DNA from: Rhodophyticola porphyridii | GTDB lineage: Bacteria > Pseudomonadota > Alphaproteobacteria > Rhodobacterales > Rhodobacteraceae | Reading direction: 5' to 3' | DNA length: 64,000 bases | Assembly: GCF_003688285.1 (NCBI RefSeq) | Contig: NZ_RCNT01000002.1 | Span: 62,001-126,000, forward strand | Shown: one piece after another, positions 1 through 8,120 of the stretch | How positions within the stretch are numbered: position 1 is the first letter of the stretch | Layout of the letters: every line of letters starts with the position of its first letter | Program-made: the position numbers and the translations under genes | Notes under the pieces: model-generated | Database searches by the model: none | The model's input: only the letters and a program-made list of their open reading frames with translations | Told to the model about the DNA's origin: nothing

Positions 1-1436
1 GGGCCGTGCACCCATCTGGCGGAGGTGAATTGCGAGGGCTCGAACCGCACCGGCAGGCCGTATTCCAGCTCGATCCGGCTGGCCAGGACCTCGAATTGCA
101 GCGCGCCCACCACGCCGACGATGAAGCCGGAGCCGAAGCTGGGTTTGAAGACCTTGGCGGCTCCTTCCTCGGCGAATTGCATCAACGCCTTGTCGAGATG
201 CTTGGCCTTCATCGGATCGCCCGCGCGGCAGGTCTGCAGAAGCTCCGGCGCGAAACTGGGGATGCCGGTAAAACGCAGGCTTTCGCCTTCGGTCAAGGCA
301 TCGCCTATGCGAAGCTGGCCGTGGTTCGGAATGCCAATGATGTCGCCGGCCCAGGCCTCTTCGGCCAGTTCGCGGTCACTGGCGAGAAACATGACCGGGT
401 TGCTGATTGCCATGGGTTTCTTGGACCGCACATGGGTCAGTTTCATGCCGCGTTCGAAATGGCCCGAAACCATGCGCACGAAGGCCACCCGGTCGCGGTG
501 CTTGGGGTCCATATTGGCCTGAACCTTGAAGACGAAGCCCGAGACTTTCTGTTCCTCCGGCGCGACTTTGCGGGGTTCGGCATTCTGCACCTGCGGCTCG
601 GGCCCGTATTCGGCGATGCCGTCCATCAGTTCCTTCACACCGAAGGAATTGATCGCGGAGCCGAACCAGATCGGGGTCAGCGTCCCGTCGAGAAACGCCC
701 TGCGGTCCAGCGGGGGCAGCAACTCGCGCGCCATCTCCACCTCCTCGCGGAGCTTTTCCAGCAGTTCCGCGGGGACATGTTCGGCAAGTTTCGGGTCGCC
801 GAGCCCTTCGATGCGGATGCTTTCGCCCACGACGTTGCGGTCCGCCCGGTCCATCAGCTCCAGCCGGTCGTGGATCAGGTCGTAACAGCCCAGGAAATCG
901 CGCCCGGAGCCGATCGGCCAGCTTGCCGGTGTCACGTCGATGGCAAGATTTTCCTGAATCTCGTCGATGATATCGAAGGTGTCGCGGCTTTCGCGGTCCA
1001 TCTTGTTGCAGAAGGTCAGGATCGGCAGATCGCGCAGACGGCAGACTTCGAAAAGCTTCTGGGTCTGGCTTTCCACGCCTTTCGCTCCGTCGATGACCAT
1101 GATGGCGGCATCCACGGCGGTCAGCGTACGATAGGTATCCTCGGAGAAATCGGAGTGGCCGGGGGTATCCACGAGGTTGAACCGGAAGCGCCCGAAATCG
1201 AACGACATGGCGGAGGCCGACACCGAGATGCCCCGATCCTTTTCCATCTGCATGAAATCGGAGCGCGTGCGCCGCGCCTCGCCCTTGGCGCGCACCTGCC
1301 CGGCCATCTGGATCGCCCCGCCATAAAGCAGGAATTTCTCCGTCAGCGTGGTCTTGCCCGCATCCGGGTGCGAGATGATCGCAAAGGTCCGGCGGCGGGC
1401 GATTTCAGGAGGCAAGGGGGGGCGATTGTCCAACAT
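1..1436 (-). CDS. prfC: Peptide chain release factor 3 (RF3), C-terminus cut by window edge
   Basis: Translational GTPase that recycles RF1/RF2 from the ribosome after termination. The start codon is the ATG at 1436 and 478 codons are visible. RF3 is usually about 530 residues, so roughly the last 50 lie outside the window. The GTPase motifs are intact: P-loop SHPDAGKT near residue 21, DTPGHSD near 85, and NKMD near 140. The remaining sequence follows RF3 domain order. No Shine-Dalgarno sequence precedes the ATG. Instead a -35/-10 pair ends 7 nt before it, which suggests a leaderless transcript. The neighbour on the other side of the promoter is a divergent SnoaL-like gene. The reading frame is open throughout. 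Confidence 0.95.
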   Translation of the reverse strand, partial: MLDNRPPLPPEIARRRTFAIISHPDAGKTTLTEKFLLYGGAIQMAGQVRAKGEARRTRSDFMQMEKDRGISVSASAMSFDFGRFRFNLVDTPGHSDFSEDTYRTLTAVDAAIMVIDGAKGVESQTQKLFEVCRLRDLPILTFCNKMDRESRDTFDIIDEIQENLAIDVTPASWPIGSGRDFLGCYDLIHDRLELMDRADRNVVGESIRIEGLGDPKLAEHVPAELLEKLREEVEMARELLPPLDRRAFLDGTLTPIWFGSAINSFGVKELMDGIAEYGPEPQVQNAEPRKVAPEEQKVSGFVFKVQANMDPKHRDRVAFVRMVSGHFERGMKLTHVRSKKPMAISNPVMFLASDRELAEEAWAGDIIGIPNHGQLRIGDALTEGESLRFTGIPSFAPELLQTCRAGDPMKAKHLDKALMQFAEEGAAKVFKPSFGSGFIVGVVGALQFEVLASRIELEYGLPVRFEPSQFTSARWVHG

Positions 1437-1443
1437 GGGCGCC

Positions 1444-1472
1444 GGTATAGGCGGGGGCGGGGGCATTGGCAA
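1444..1472 (-). promoter_or_regulatory. Predicted prfC promoter, placed for a leaderless mRNA
   Basis: Read on the minus strand there is TTGCCA, a 17-nt spacer and TATACC, followed by exactly 7 nt and then the prfC ATG. That spacing would put the transcription start at or next to the A of the ATG. No Shine-Dalgarno sequence fits before this ATG, which agrees with a leaderless message. This is a prediction from sequence only. Confidence 0.5.
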
Positions 1473-1691
1473 TCGACGCCGAAAGCGGCCAGTGTGGCGA
1501 CGGTCCGGCCCTGCATGATCCCGGTGTGACGGCGCGTCGAAACCGGCATGATCCGGGGTCCGCAAACCGGGTTGGTTTTCGCGTTGGAGAGCAATTTTCA
1601 CGCCGCCGGCTTCGCCTTTCCAAATGTGATGACCTATGGAGGCGGCTCGGGTAAGATGGGAACACTAAGTGAACAAAAAGGGAGGGTCGTG

Positions 1692-2060
1692 ATGACATTG
1701 GAAGAGATCGCGACTGCGCTGGTCGATGGGTGCCTCACACAGCGCGAAGACGAAAATCTGGACAAGCTTTATGCGCCCGATGCGGTGTCGGTGGAGGCGG
1801 CGGATTTCTCCGGCATGGGGCGGGAAACCAGAGGCCTTGAGGGCATTCGCGGCAAACATGCCTGGTGGAACGAAAATTTCGACGTGCATGGCGGCGATGT
1901 GCAGGGGCCGTTTCTGCATGGCGACGACCGCTTCGGCGTGATTTTCGAGATCGACGCGACCCATAAGGAGAGCGGCGAGCGGACGCAGATGAAGGAAATG
2001 GCGATCTATCACGTCGCGGATGGCAAGATCGTGCGCGAGGAGTTTTTCGGAACCGGGTGA
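1692..2060 (+). CDS. SnoaL-like / nuclear transport factor 2-fold protein
   Basis: A 122-residue protein with the size and pattern of the SnoaL-like NTF2 fold. An N-terminal helix (LEEIATALVDGC) and a YAPDAVSVEA stretch are followed by an alternating beta region ending in EMAIYHVADGKIVREEFF, which is typical of the last strands of this fold. The ATG at 1692 is chosen because GGGAGGG lies 6-8 nt upstream; an in-frame ATG at 1656 lacks such a site. Family members range from small-molecule isomerases to stress proteins of unknown function, and no catalytic role can be assigned here. It stands alone between divergent prfC and the convergent Hint-domain gene. Confidence 0.75.
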   Translation: MTLEEIATALVDGCLTQREDENLDKLYAPDAVSVEAADFSGMGRETRGLEGIRGKHAWWNENFDVHGGDVQGPFLHGDDRFGVIFEIDATHKESGERTQMKEMAIYHVADGKIVREEFFGTG

Positions 2061-2116
2061 CGCTGACCGCCCTGCTTGCATCTCTCCCGCAACGGGCAAG
2101 GCGGGCAGCGGGTGGT

Positions 2117-3121
2117 TCAATCGTCTCTCAAAACGCCCTTGCTGGCGCGGGTCAGCCGGTCGATCACGTCGCCCTGCTTGTCCAGAACGGTTTTCGACAG
2201 CTCGATTTCGGAGGCGTTCAGCCGGTCCGCGTCCGATGGCGCGATATCCAGATCCTCGGGCAGCGCGGCGCGGGTCTGGCTGGTGACCAGCAGGCTTTCG
2301 ACCGCGATCCCTTCGGCATAGATGATCTCGTGGCCGTCAAAGAGGATGTGATAGGTGTCTTCATGGCCACCTTCCTCCTGCACGACGGTTGCCCCGTCGA
2401 CCAGATAGCCGGCCTTGACCATCACCTCCGCCCGGCCGGTCCCGACCTCGTCGTTGCGTTGCCAGATGAACAGCCGGTGATGCGGCGACAGGCGCAGGTC
2501 GCGGGCGGTGTTCAGCGTGCCTTCGGTGATGCGGATGGGGGCCAGCGCCCCGGTCGTGCGCATGGTCTGCTGGCCGATCCAGCGAATCTCCTGCGGGCCG
2601 TTGTCGCGGGTCAGAACCCGATCGCCGACAACCAGCGCCTCGACCGGTTTTTGCACGCCGTTGGCCATCGTCAGATGGGTGCCGGCAAGGAAACTGACGC
2701 TGGCGATATCGGCAAACCGGCGCGGGGCGCTTTCGATTTCGGAGGTCACAAGCTCGTAATCCGTCGCGATCTGCAGGGTCGTGAGCGGAAGTACATGCCG
2801 GGAGGTTTTCGCATCCGACCAGATCGTCAGCAGCAGAAGCTCCACCATCTTGCCCTCGGGCGCCATCAGCGTGTGACACAGATCCAGCGTAACCCCGTCA
2901 CCGGGACGCCCAAGCTGCGAAGCGTCGGCCACCTCCTGCCCCTTGGGGCCCTCGCAGATTGCGAGGCTGGCCATGTTCGCCTGACGCGACAGGCGGTAGT
3001 AATCCCCCGGAACGACATCTTTCATCAACCCGATCGCATCGCCCTCATTGGCCCCGGTGGACACGGTCAGGGCGTCGGCGGGATAGGTGGAAAAGGTGAA
3101 TTGGGCGGTGCGCCGTGTCAT
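2117..3121 (-). CDS. Hint-domain (hedgehog/intein fold) protein
   Basis: A 334-residue protein. The N-terminal 140 residues are a family-specific region of unknown function. From about residue 143 a Hint_2-type domain begins (SFLAGTHL), continues through the VGDRVLTRDNGPQEIRWIG block, and contains the conserved SPHHRLFI near 213-219. Hint domains can rearrange or cleave peptide bonds. Here the first position of the domain is Ser rather than Cys, so self-cleavage activity is uncertain. The ATG at 3121 is preferred over one at 3142 because AAGGAGA sits about 5 nt upstream. Such proteins are frequent in Rhodobacteraceae and their role is mostly unknown. The gene has its own promoter region and converges with the SnoaL-like gene. 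Confidence 0.85.
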   Translation of the reverse strand: MTRRTAQFTFSTYPADALTVSTGANEGDAIGLMKDVVPGDYYRLSRQANMASLAICEGPKGQEVADASQLGRPGDGVTLDLCHTLMAPEGKMVELLLLTIWSDAKTSRHVLPLTTLQIATDYELVTSEIESAPRRFADIASVSFLAGTHLTMANGVQKPVEALVVGDRVLTRDNGPQEIRWIGQQTMRTTGALAPIRITEGTLNTARDLRLSPHHRLFIWQRNDEVGTGRAEVMVKAGYLVDGATVVQEEGGHEDTYHILFDGHEIIYAEGIAVESLLVTSQTRAALPEDLDIAPSDADRLNASEIELSKTVLDKQGDVIDRLTRASKGVLRDD

Positions 3122-3232
3122 GATCTCTCCTTGGAAGTTCATGGGTAAGTCGCGGCGCGGAGCCGGTCAAGCGAGACTGGCGATGCCGGTCACCGACTGC
3201 TAGGTCGGTGGGGAAAGCCAGAGGAGGGTGCG

Positions 3233-4012
3233 ATGGATCTGGGAATTTCGGGAAAACGGGCGCTGGTCTGCGCCTCGTCCAGGGGGCTGGGCCGGGGCTG
3301 TGCCGAAGCCTTGGCGGCGGCAGGGTGCGATCTGGTGATGAATGCGCGCGGCGCCGAGGCGCTGGAGGCGGCGGCGGAGGCGATCCGGTCCGCCCATGGG
3401 GTGACCGTCACCACCGTAGCGGCCGATGTCACCAGCGAAGGCGGGCGCGCCGAACTGATTGAAATAGCGGGTGAAACCGATATTCTCGTCACCAATGCTG
3501 GTGGCCCGCCGCCGGGCATGTGGAATGAGTGGGGGCGGGACGATTTCATTGTCGCGCTGGACGCCAACATGCTGACCCCGATTGCCCTGATGACCGCGTT
3601 GATACCGGGCATGATCGACCGGGGCTGGGGCCGGGTGGTCAACATCACCTCGCAATCGGTCAAGGCGCCGATCCCGCAGCTTGGCCTGTCGAATGCGGCG
3701 CGCACCGGGTTGACCGGCTATGTGGCGGGCACGGCGCGGCAGGTTGCGCCCCAGGGCGTCGTGATCAACAACCTTTTGCCCGGCATCCATGCCACGGACC
3801 GGGCCGATGCGCTGGATGGCGGGGTGGCCAAGGCCGAGGGGATCAGCATCGAGGAGGCCCGCGCCCGCCGCGCGGCCACCATCCCCGCGCGCCGCTACGG
3901 AACGGCGGAGGAGTTCGGCCAGATGTGCGCCTATCTGTGTTCGCAGCAGGCCGGCTTCATCGTCGGGCAGAACATCCTGATGGATGGCGGTGCCACGAAC
4001 GCGACCCTATGA
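3233..4012 (+). CDS. SDR-family protein lacking the catalytic YxxxK motif
   Basis: A 259-residue Rossmann-fold protein of the short-chain dehydrogenase/reductase superfamily. The nucleotide loop is present in a modified form (ASSRGLGRG, about 14-22), as are the NAG strand (LVTNAGG near 86) and the C-terminal MDGGATNA. The serine of the active site can be aligned (Ser140), but the Tyr and Lys of YxxxK are replaced by Ser153 and Arg157. It therefore resembles the BKR-like SDR-like subgroup that lacks a normal catalytic tetrad, rather than true FabG. A Shine-Dalgarno (GAGGAGGG) precedes the ATG. Its stop overlaps the start of the next gene (ATGA), indicating translational coupling. Confidence 0.88.
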   Translation: MDLGISGKRALVCASSRGLGRGCAEALAAAGCDLVMNARGAEALEAAAEAIRSAHGVTVTTVAADVTSEGGRAELIEIAGETDILVTNAGGPPPGMWNEWGRDDFIVALDANMLTPIALMTALIPGMIDRGWGRVVNITSQSVKAPIPQLGLSNAARTGLTGYVAGTARQVAPQGVVINNLLPGIHATDRADALDGGVAKAEGISIEEARARRAATIPARRYGTAEEFGQMCAYLCSQQAGFIVGQNILMDGGATNATL

Positions 4013-5151
4013 GCGAGCGGTTTTCCCTCAAGGACCATCTGTTCAACGCGGAGTCCCTGGGCGATCTGGCGTCCGAATACGCGGCCGGATTGCAGGATTT
4101 CGATGCCGAGGGATTTCTGGCTCAGGTGCTGCCCGGCCTTGAAGGGCGCGAGCTGTTGGAGCGACTTGACTGGATCGCGGATTGCATCGAAACGCGGCTG
4201 CCGCCGGATTTTCCCGCCATGGCGAATGCGCTGGAGGCCGCAATGCCCCCCGAACTGGATCCGTCCAGAACCGATGACGATTTCGGCCGGTTCATTCATT
4301 CGGTGCCCGGAATTCTTGCCGTCCGGCACGGGCTGGAACACCATCGGGAGCGGGCGCTGGACCTTCTGGAGGCGGCCACGAAACGGTTTTCGATGGAACT
4401 CTATATCCGGCCGTTTCTGAACCGCTGGCCCGAGGAAACGTTGAGCCGTCTGGAGCAGTGGTGCACCAGTTCCAACTACCACGTCCGCCGGCTGGTCAGC
4501 GAAGGGACCCGCCCGAGGCTGCCCTGGGCAAAATCGATCACGCTTGACCCGATGGTGCCGCTGCGGTTCCTCGATGCGCTGCATGCTGACCCGACGCGCT
4601 ATGTGACGCGGTCGGTCGCGAACCATCTCAATGACATCAGCAAGCTGGATCCGGAGCGGGTGCTCGGCATGCTGACCGCCTGGCGGGAGGCCGGCCGGCA
4701 GGAGCACGCGGAACTGGCCTGGATGACCCGCCACGCCTTGCGCACACTGATCAAGGCCGGCCATCCGGGCGCGATGGCGCATCTGGGCTACGACGCCGAC
4801 GCACCGGTGAGACTGGACGCGATAACGGTCACGCCCGATCCGGTGGCGATCGGCGGGCGCGCGACGGTGGAAATTGTTCTTTCCGCACCTGAACGGACGC
4901 CGGTACTGGTGGATTACCTGCTTTGGTTTCACAAACCCGACAGGGCGGAGACATCCAAGGTCTTCAAGCTGAAACAGGCGGAGGTGACGCCGGACCGGCC
5001 GCTTCGCGTCTCCAAGACCCATGTCTTCCGGGAAAACGCGACCACATTCACCCTCCATCCCGGCCCGCACCGGGTTTCTGCGCAGGTCAACGGGAAGATT
5101 TTGGGAGAGGTCGCTTTTACTCTGGCAGAAAGCGGGCGTGGGCGGACTTGA
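4009..5151 (+). CDS. DNA alkylation repair (AlkD-like HEAT-repeat) family protein
   Basis: A 380-residue protein that starts inside the stop codon of the SDR gene. The region from about residue 70 to 275 is helical with HEAT-like blocks (YIRPFLNRWPEETLSRLEQW, then HVRRLVSEGTRPRLPWA, then RYVTRSVANHLNDISK). The last block pattern is typical of the AlkD-like DNA alkylation repair family. The last 100 residues look like a separate beta-rich domain (VTVTPDPVAIGGRATVEIVL). This longer architecture is common in alphaproteobacteria. Glycosylase activity has been shown only for some AlkC/AlkD proteins, so function here is by family only. A hairpin at 5169-5210 follows the gene. Confidence 0.8.
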   Translation: MSERFSLKDHLFNAESLGDLASEYAAGLQDFDAEGFLAQVLPGLEGRELLERLDWIADCIETRLPPDFPAMANALEAAMPPELDPSRTDDDFGRFIHSVPGILAVRHGLEHHRERALDLLEAATKRFSMELYIRPFLNRWPEETLSRLEQWCTSSNYHVRRLVSEGTRPRLPWAKSITLDPMVPLRFLDALHADPTRYVTRSVANHLNDISKLDPERVLGMLTAWREAGRQEHAELAWMTRHALRTLIKAGHPGAMAHLGYDADAPVRLDAITVTPDPVAIGGRATVEIVLSAPERTPVLVDYLLWFHKPDRAETSKVFKLKQAEVTPDRPLRVSKTHVFRENATTFTLHPGPHRVSAQVNGKILGEVAFTLAESGRGRT

Positions 5152-5168
5152 AACATCAGATGGCCCCT

Positions 5169-5210
5169 GTTACCTGCGAAACCCGATGGAATTGATCGGG
5201 TTTTGGTAAC
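5169..5210 (+). terminator. Strong hairpin between the AlkD-like gene and the ABC ATPase gene
   Basis: A 9-bp perfect inverted repeat (AAACCCGAT at 5179-5187 and ATCGGGTTT at 5195-5203, 7-nt loop) is enclosed by an outer GTTACC (5169-5174) and GGTAAC (5205-5210) pair. The T run after the inner stem is short. It may terminate the upstream transcript. Because it reaches into the start region of the following ABC gene, it may instead hide that start in mRNA. Confidence 0.5.
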
Positions 5211-5211
5211 C

Positions 5212-6294
5212 GTGGCTCAAACTCCCCGCCTTCAGGTTGACCATGTCTCCTGCGATTTCGACGGTCGCGTGGTCGTGCGCGATGTCTCCCTGCAAGTCGC
5301 GCCGGGGGAGATCATGTGCCTGCTCGGCCCGTCGGGGTGTGGCAAATCCACGACCCTGCGGGTGATCGCGGGGGTGGAGCGCCAGAATGCCGGCCGTATC
5401 CTCGTCGACGGGCAGGTGATGTCCGATGACAGGGATCACCGGCCACCCGAAGCCCGGGGCATCGGCCTGATGTTTCAGGATTTTGCGCTGTTTCCGCATC
5501 TGAGCGTCGCGCAGAATGTGAGCTTCGGTCTGACCGGCCCGAAGACCGAGAAATCCGCCCGCGTCACGGAGTTGCTGGAGCGGGTCGATCTGGCCGGCTA
5601 CGGGCAGAAATCGCCGCATATGCTGTCCGGCGGAGAACAGCAGCGCGTCGCGCTGGCCCGGGCCCTTGCCCCGCGTCCCAAGGTGATGTTGATGGATGAG
5701 CCGTTTTCGGGGCTGGACAACCGGCTGCGCGACGGGATCCGCGATGAAACGCTGCAATTGCTGAAGGAAGAAGGCACAGCCGTGCTGCTGGTCACCCACG
5801 AACCCGAAGAGGCAATGCGCATGGCCGACCAGATCGCGCTCATGCGGGACGGCCAGATCGTTCAGCAGGGGGCGCCCTACAACATCTACAACGCGCCATG
5901 CGATCAGGCGGCGGCTGCGTTTTTCAGCGATGTGAACGTGATCCGGGGGCGGGTCGAAGGGGCGCTGACCGATACCGCCTTCGGTCAGTTTCTGGCCCCC
6001 GGGTATCCCGACGGATCGGATGTGGAGATCATTTTTCGCCCGCAGCATGTGAAGATCGATTTCGACCGGGGCGGACGCGGCCCTAACCCGACGGCGGTGG
6101 ATGGCGTGCCGGCGCGCGGGGTCGTGGAACGGGCGCGGTTCATGGGGCATGAAAGCCTTGTGGAGTTCCGGATGGACTTCAATCAGGAAGTTTTGCGGGC
6201 CACCGTGCCTGCGGTCTTCCTCCCGAAACCTGGAACGCCGCTTTGGCTGACCGTGCGGCGGGACAGGTGTTTCGTGTTCCCCCATCGGGGGTGA
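5212..6294 (+). CDS. ABC transporter ATP-binding protein, Fe(III)/FbpC-PotA type
   Basis: A 360-residue importer-type ATPase. Walker A is GPSGCGKST, the Q-loop is FQDF, the signature is LSGGEQQR, Walker B is VMLMDEP, and the H-loop is LVTHEPEEA. After residue 235 comes a TOBE-like C-terminal domain, as in FbpC/PotA subunits that work with iron, polyamine or sulfate permeases. No permease or binding-protein gene is next to it, so its partners must be encoded elsewhere or missing. The start is uncertain: GTG at 5212 is used here, TTG at 5203 is possible, and neither has a good Shine-Dalgarno site. The TTG and the sequence just before the GTG lie inside a hairpin. Confidence 0.88.
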   Translation: MAQTPRLQVDHVSCDFDGRVVVRDVSLQVAPGEIMCLLGPSGCGKSTTLRVIAGVERQNAGRILVDGQVMSDDRDHRPPEARGIGLMFQDFALFPHLSVAQNVSFGLTGPKTEKSARVTELLERVDLAGYGQKSPHMLSGGEQQRVALARALAPRPKVMLMDEPFSGLDNRLRDGIRDETLQLLKEEGTAVLLVTHEPEEAMRMADQIALMRDGQIVQQGAPYNIYNAPCDQAAAAFFSDVNVIRGRVEGALTDTAFGQFLAPGYPDGSDVEIIFRPQHVKIDFDRGGRGPNPTAVDGVPARGVVERARFMGHESLVEFRMDFNQEVLRATVPAVFLPKPGTPLWLTVRRDRCFVFPHRG

Positions 6295-6456
6295 GGGCCC
6301 GCGTTTCTCCTTGCTCCGGCGGGCGATTCGGCCCAAAACCGGGCCTGACGCAGCCATTGGGGCTTTGATCCCGCTCCAGATGACTTACCTATGGATCATG
6401 GATGTGATTGCGCGGTGCGGGCTGATGCGGCCCGCCAGACGCCAAGGGAGATAACC

Positions 6457-6696
6457 ATGCTCAACAATATCGGACCTGCCGGTCTGCTTTTGATCGCCGT
6501 TGTGGTGCTCGTCCTGTTCGGACGCGGCAAGATCGCCAATCTGATGGGTGAGGTCGGCAAAGGCATTACCGCGTTCAAGCGCGGCGTGAAGGACTCCACC
6601 GAGGAGATCGAGAACACGCAGACCGCAGAGAACAGCGGCACCGCCGGCACCACCGCGCGCGATGTGACGCCCGAGCGCGAGCGCGACAACGCCTGA
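6457..6696 (+). CDS. tatA: Twin-arginine translocase subunit TatA
   Basis: A 79-residue inner-membrane protein forming the pore-like component of the Tat pathway, which exports folded proteins. It has one N-terminal membrane helix (about 6-21), the FGRGKI hinge, an amphipathic helix (residues 25-42), and a charged, flexible C-terminus. The ATG at 6457 follows GGGAGATAACC. It is first in tatA-tatB-tatC, with 33 nt to tatB. The start is the only one giving the usual TatA length. Confidence 0.95.
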   Translation: MLNNIGPAGLLLIAVVVLVLFGRGKIANLMGEVGKGITAFKRGVKDSTEEIENTQTAENSGTAGTTARDVTPERERDNA

Positions 6697-6729
6697 TCGG
6701 GCGTGTCGCCTGAACCATAAGGCAGGGAT

Positions 6730-7248
6730 ATGCCGGACATAGGCATGATGGAGTTGTTGGTGATCGGGATCGTGGCGTTGATCGTCGTCGGTCCCAAAGA
6801 CCTGCCCAAGATGTTCCGCACCTTCGGCCAGATCACCGGGCGCATCCGCGGTATGGCCAAGGATTTCAGCCGGGCGATGGATGATGCCGCAGGCGAGACC
6901 GGCATGAAGGATCTGAGCAAGGATCTGCGCGCGATGAGCAACCCCAAGAAAATGGGGCTGGATGCGGTCAACAAGGCGTTCGAGGATATCGACCCGACGA
7001 AGTTCGAAGAAGGCAGCGAGACCCGCGCGATGGCCGAGAAACGCGCCGCCGAGGCCAAGGCCGCGCGGGAGAAGGCTGATGCGGTCCGCCGCGCCCGCGA
7101 GGACGAGATCCGCAATGCGAAGCTTGCGGCCGTCGCGCCCGACGAGACGCCCCCTGCAGCCGCGCCCGATCCTGACGGCGGATCTGCCTCATCCGAAGAG
7201 ACGCAGATCGAACCGGCGGAACCGCGGACCGGAACCGGCACCGCATGA
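6730..7248 (+). CDS. tatB: Twin-arginine translocase subunit TatB
   Basis: A 172-residue partner of TatC that receives twin-arginine signal peptides. The N-terminus MPDIGMMELLVIGIVALIVV carries the conserved Glu ahead of one membrane helix. VGPKDLPKMFRTFG is the TatB hinge. An amphipathic helix, then a long charged helix rich in Ala, Glu, Lys and Arg (about 95-130) follow. The tail is rich in Pro and acidic residues. A Shine-Dalgarno (GGCAGGGAT) precedes the ATG. The last four bases are shared with the tatC start (ATGA). Confidence 0.94.
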   Translation: MPDIGMMELLVIGIVALIVVGPKDLPKMFRTFGQITGRIRGMAKDFSRAMDDAAGETGMKDLSKDLRAMSNPKKMGLDAVNKAFEDIDPTKFEEGSETRAMAEKRAAEAKAAREKADAVRRAREDEIRNAKLAAVAPDETPPAAAPDPDGGSASSEETQIEPAEPRTGTGTA

Positions 7249-8120
7249 ACGACAACGACCAAATCGACGACAGTGCCGCCCCGCTGATCGAGCATCTGGC
7301 GGAGTTGCGCACCCGGCTGATCCGGTCCGTACTGGCCTTCGTTGTGGCGATGGTGGCCTGTTTCACGGTGGCGCAACCGCTCCTGAACTTGATCCAGCAG
7401 CCCCTGATCGACGTTCTGATCGCGCGCGGGCAAAGCCCGGAACTGATTTTCACCGCGCCGCAGGAACAGTTTTTCGTGTTGGTGCGGATCTCGGTCATCG
7501 GGGGGTTCGCACTGGCCTTTCCGATCATCGGCCACCAGTTGTGGCGTTTCGTGGCGCCGGGTCTCTACCGCTCGGAGCAGAATGCCTTTCTGCCGTTCCT
7601 GATTGCCTCGCCCCTCTTGTTCCTGCTGGGGGCGTCCTTCGCGCATTTCGTGGTGACGCCGCTGGCGATGAATTTCTTCATCGGATTTGCCGACGCGATC
7701 CCGCTGCTGACCGCCTATATCACCGGGTCCGAGGTGCCGACGCTGTCGGACGACACCACTGAGCTGCGCACGGTTTTCCTCGGCTCGATCCGTGAATCCA
7801 CCGATCTGGCACTGAAGTTCATCTTTGCCTTCGGACTCTGTTTCCAGTTGCCCGTGCTGCTGACGCTGATGGGCAAGGCCGGGCTGGTCAGTGCCGAAGG
7901 GCTGGGCAATATGCGCAAATGGGCCGTGGTCGCCATTCTGACACTGGCGGCCCTTGTCACCCCGCCCGATGTGATCACGCAGCTGATCTTGTTCGTCGTG
8001 GTCTATGGCCTCTATGAAATCTCCATTCAGCTTGTGCGCCTGGTCGAGAAGCGGCGCGATGCGCGGCTGCGGGCCGAAGGGCTGCTGGATGACGAGGATG
8101 AAGAAGACCTCAAGGTATGA
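7245..8120 (+). CDS. tatC: Twin-arginine translocase subunit TatC
   Basis: A 291-residue polytopic inner-membrane protein with six predicted membrane segments, the core receptor of the Tat system. Typical TatC blocks are visible: the N-terminal LIEHLAELRTRL, FTAPQEQFFVLVRIS, the FPIIGHQLWRFVAPGLY loop, and FGLCFQLPVLL. An insertion around residues 160-185 (TGSEVPTLSDDT) is as long as that seen in other alphaproteobacterial TatC. The gene overlaps tatB at its start and the DUF815 ATPase at its end by four bases each, so the four genes are probably one operon. Confidence 0.96.
   Translation: MNDNDQIDDSAAPLIEHLAELRTRLIRSVLAFVVAMVACFTVAQPLLNLIQQPLIDVLIARGQSPELIFTAPQEQFFVLVRISVIGGFALAFPIIGHQLWRFVAPGLYRSEQNAFLPFLIASPLLFLLGASFAHFVVTPLAMNFFIGFADAIPLLTAYITGSEVPTLSDDTTELRTVFLGSIRESTDLALKFIFAFGLCFQLPVLLTLMGKAGLVSAEGLGNMRKWAVVAILTLAALVTPPDVITQLILFVVVYGLYEISIQLVRLVEKRRDARLRAEGLLDDEDEEDLKV

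Noticed and set aside
6-1529. 507-residue plus-strand open frame opposite prfC
   Set aside because: The minus strand carries a clear RF3 with intact GTPase motifs; the plus frame has none.
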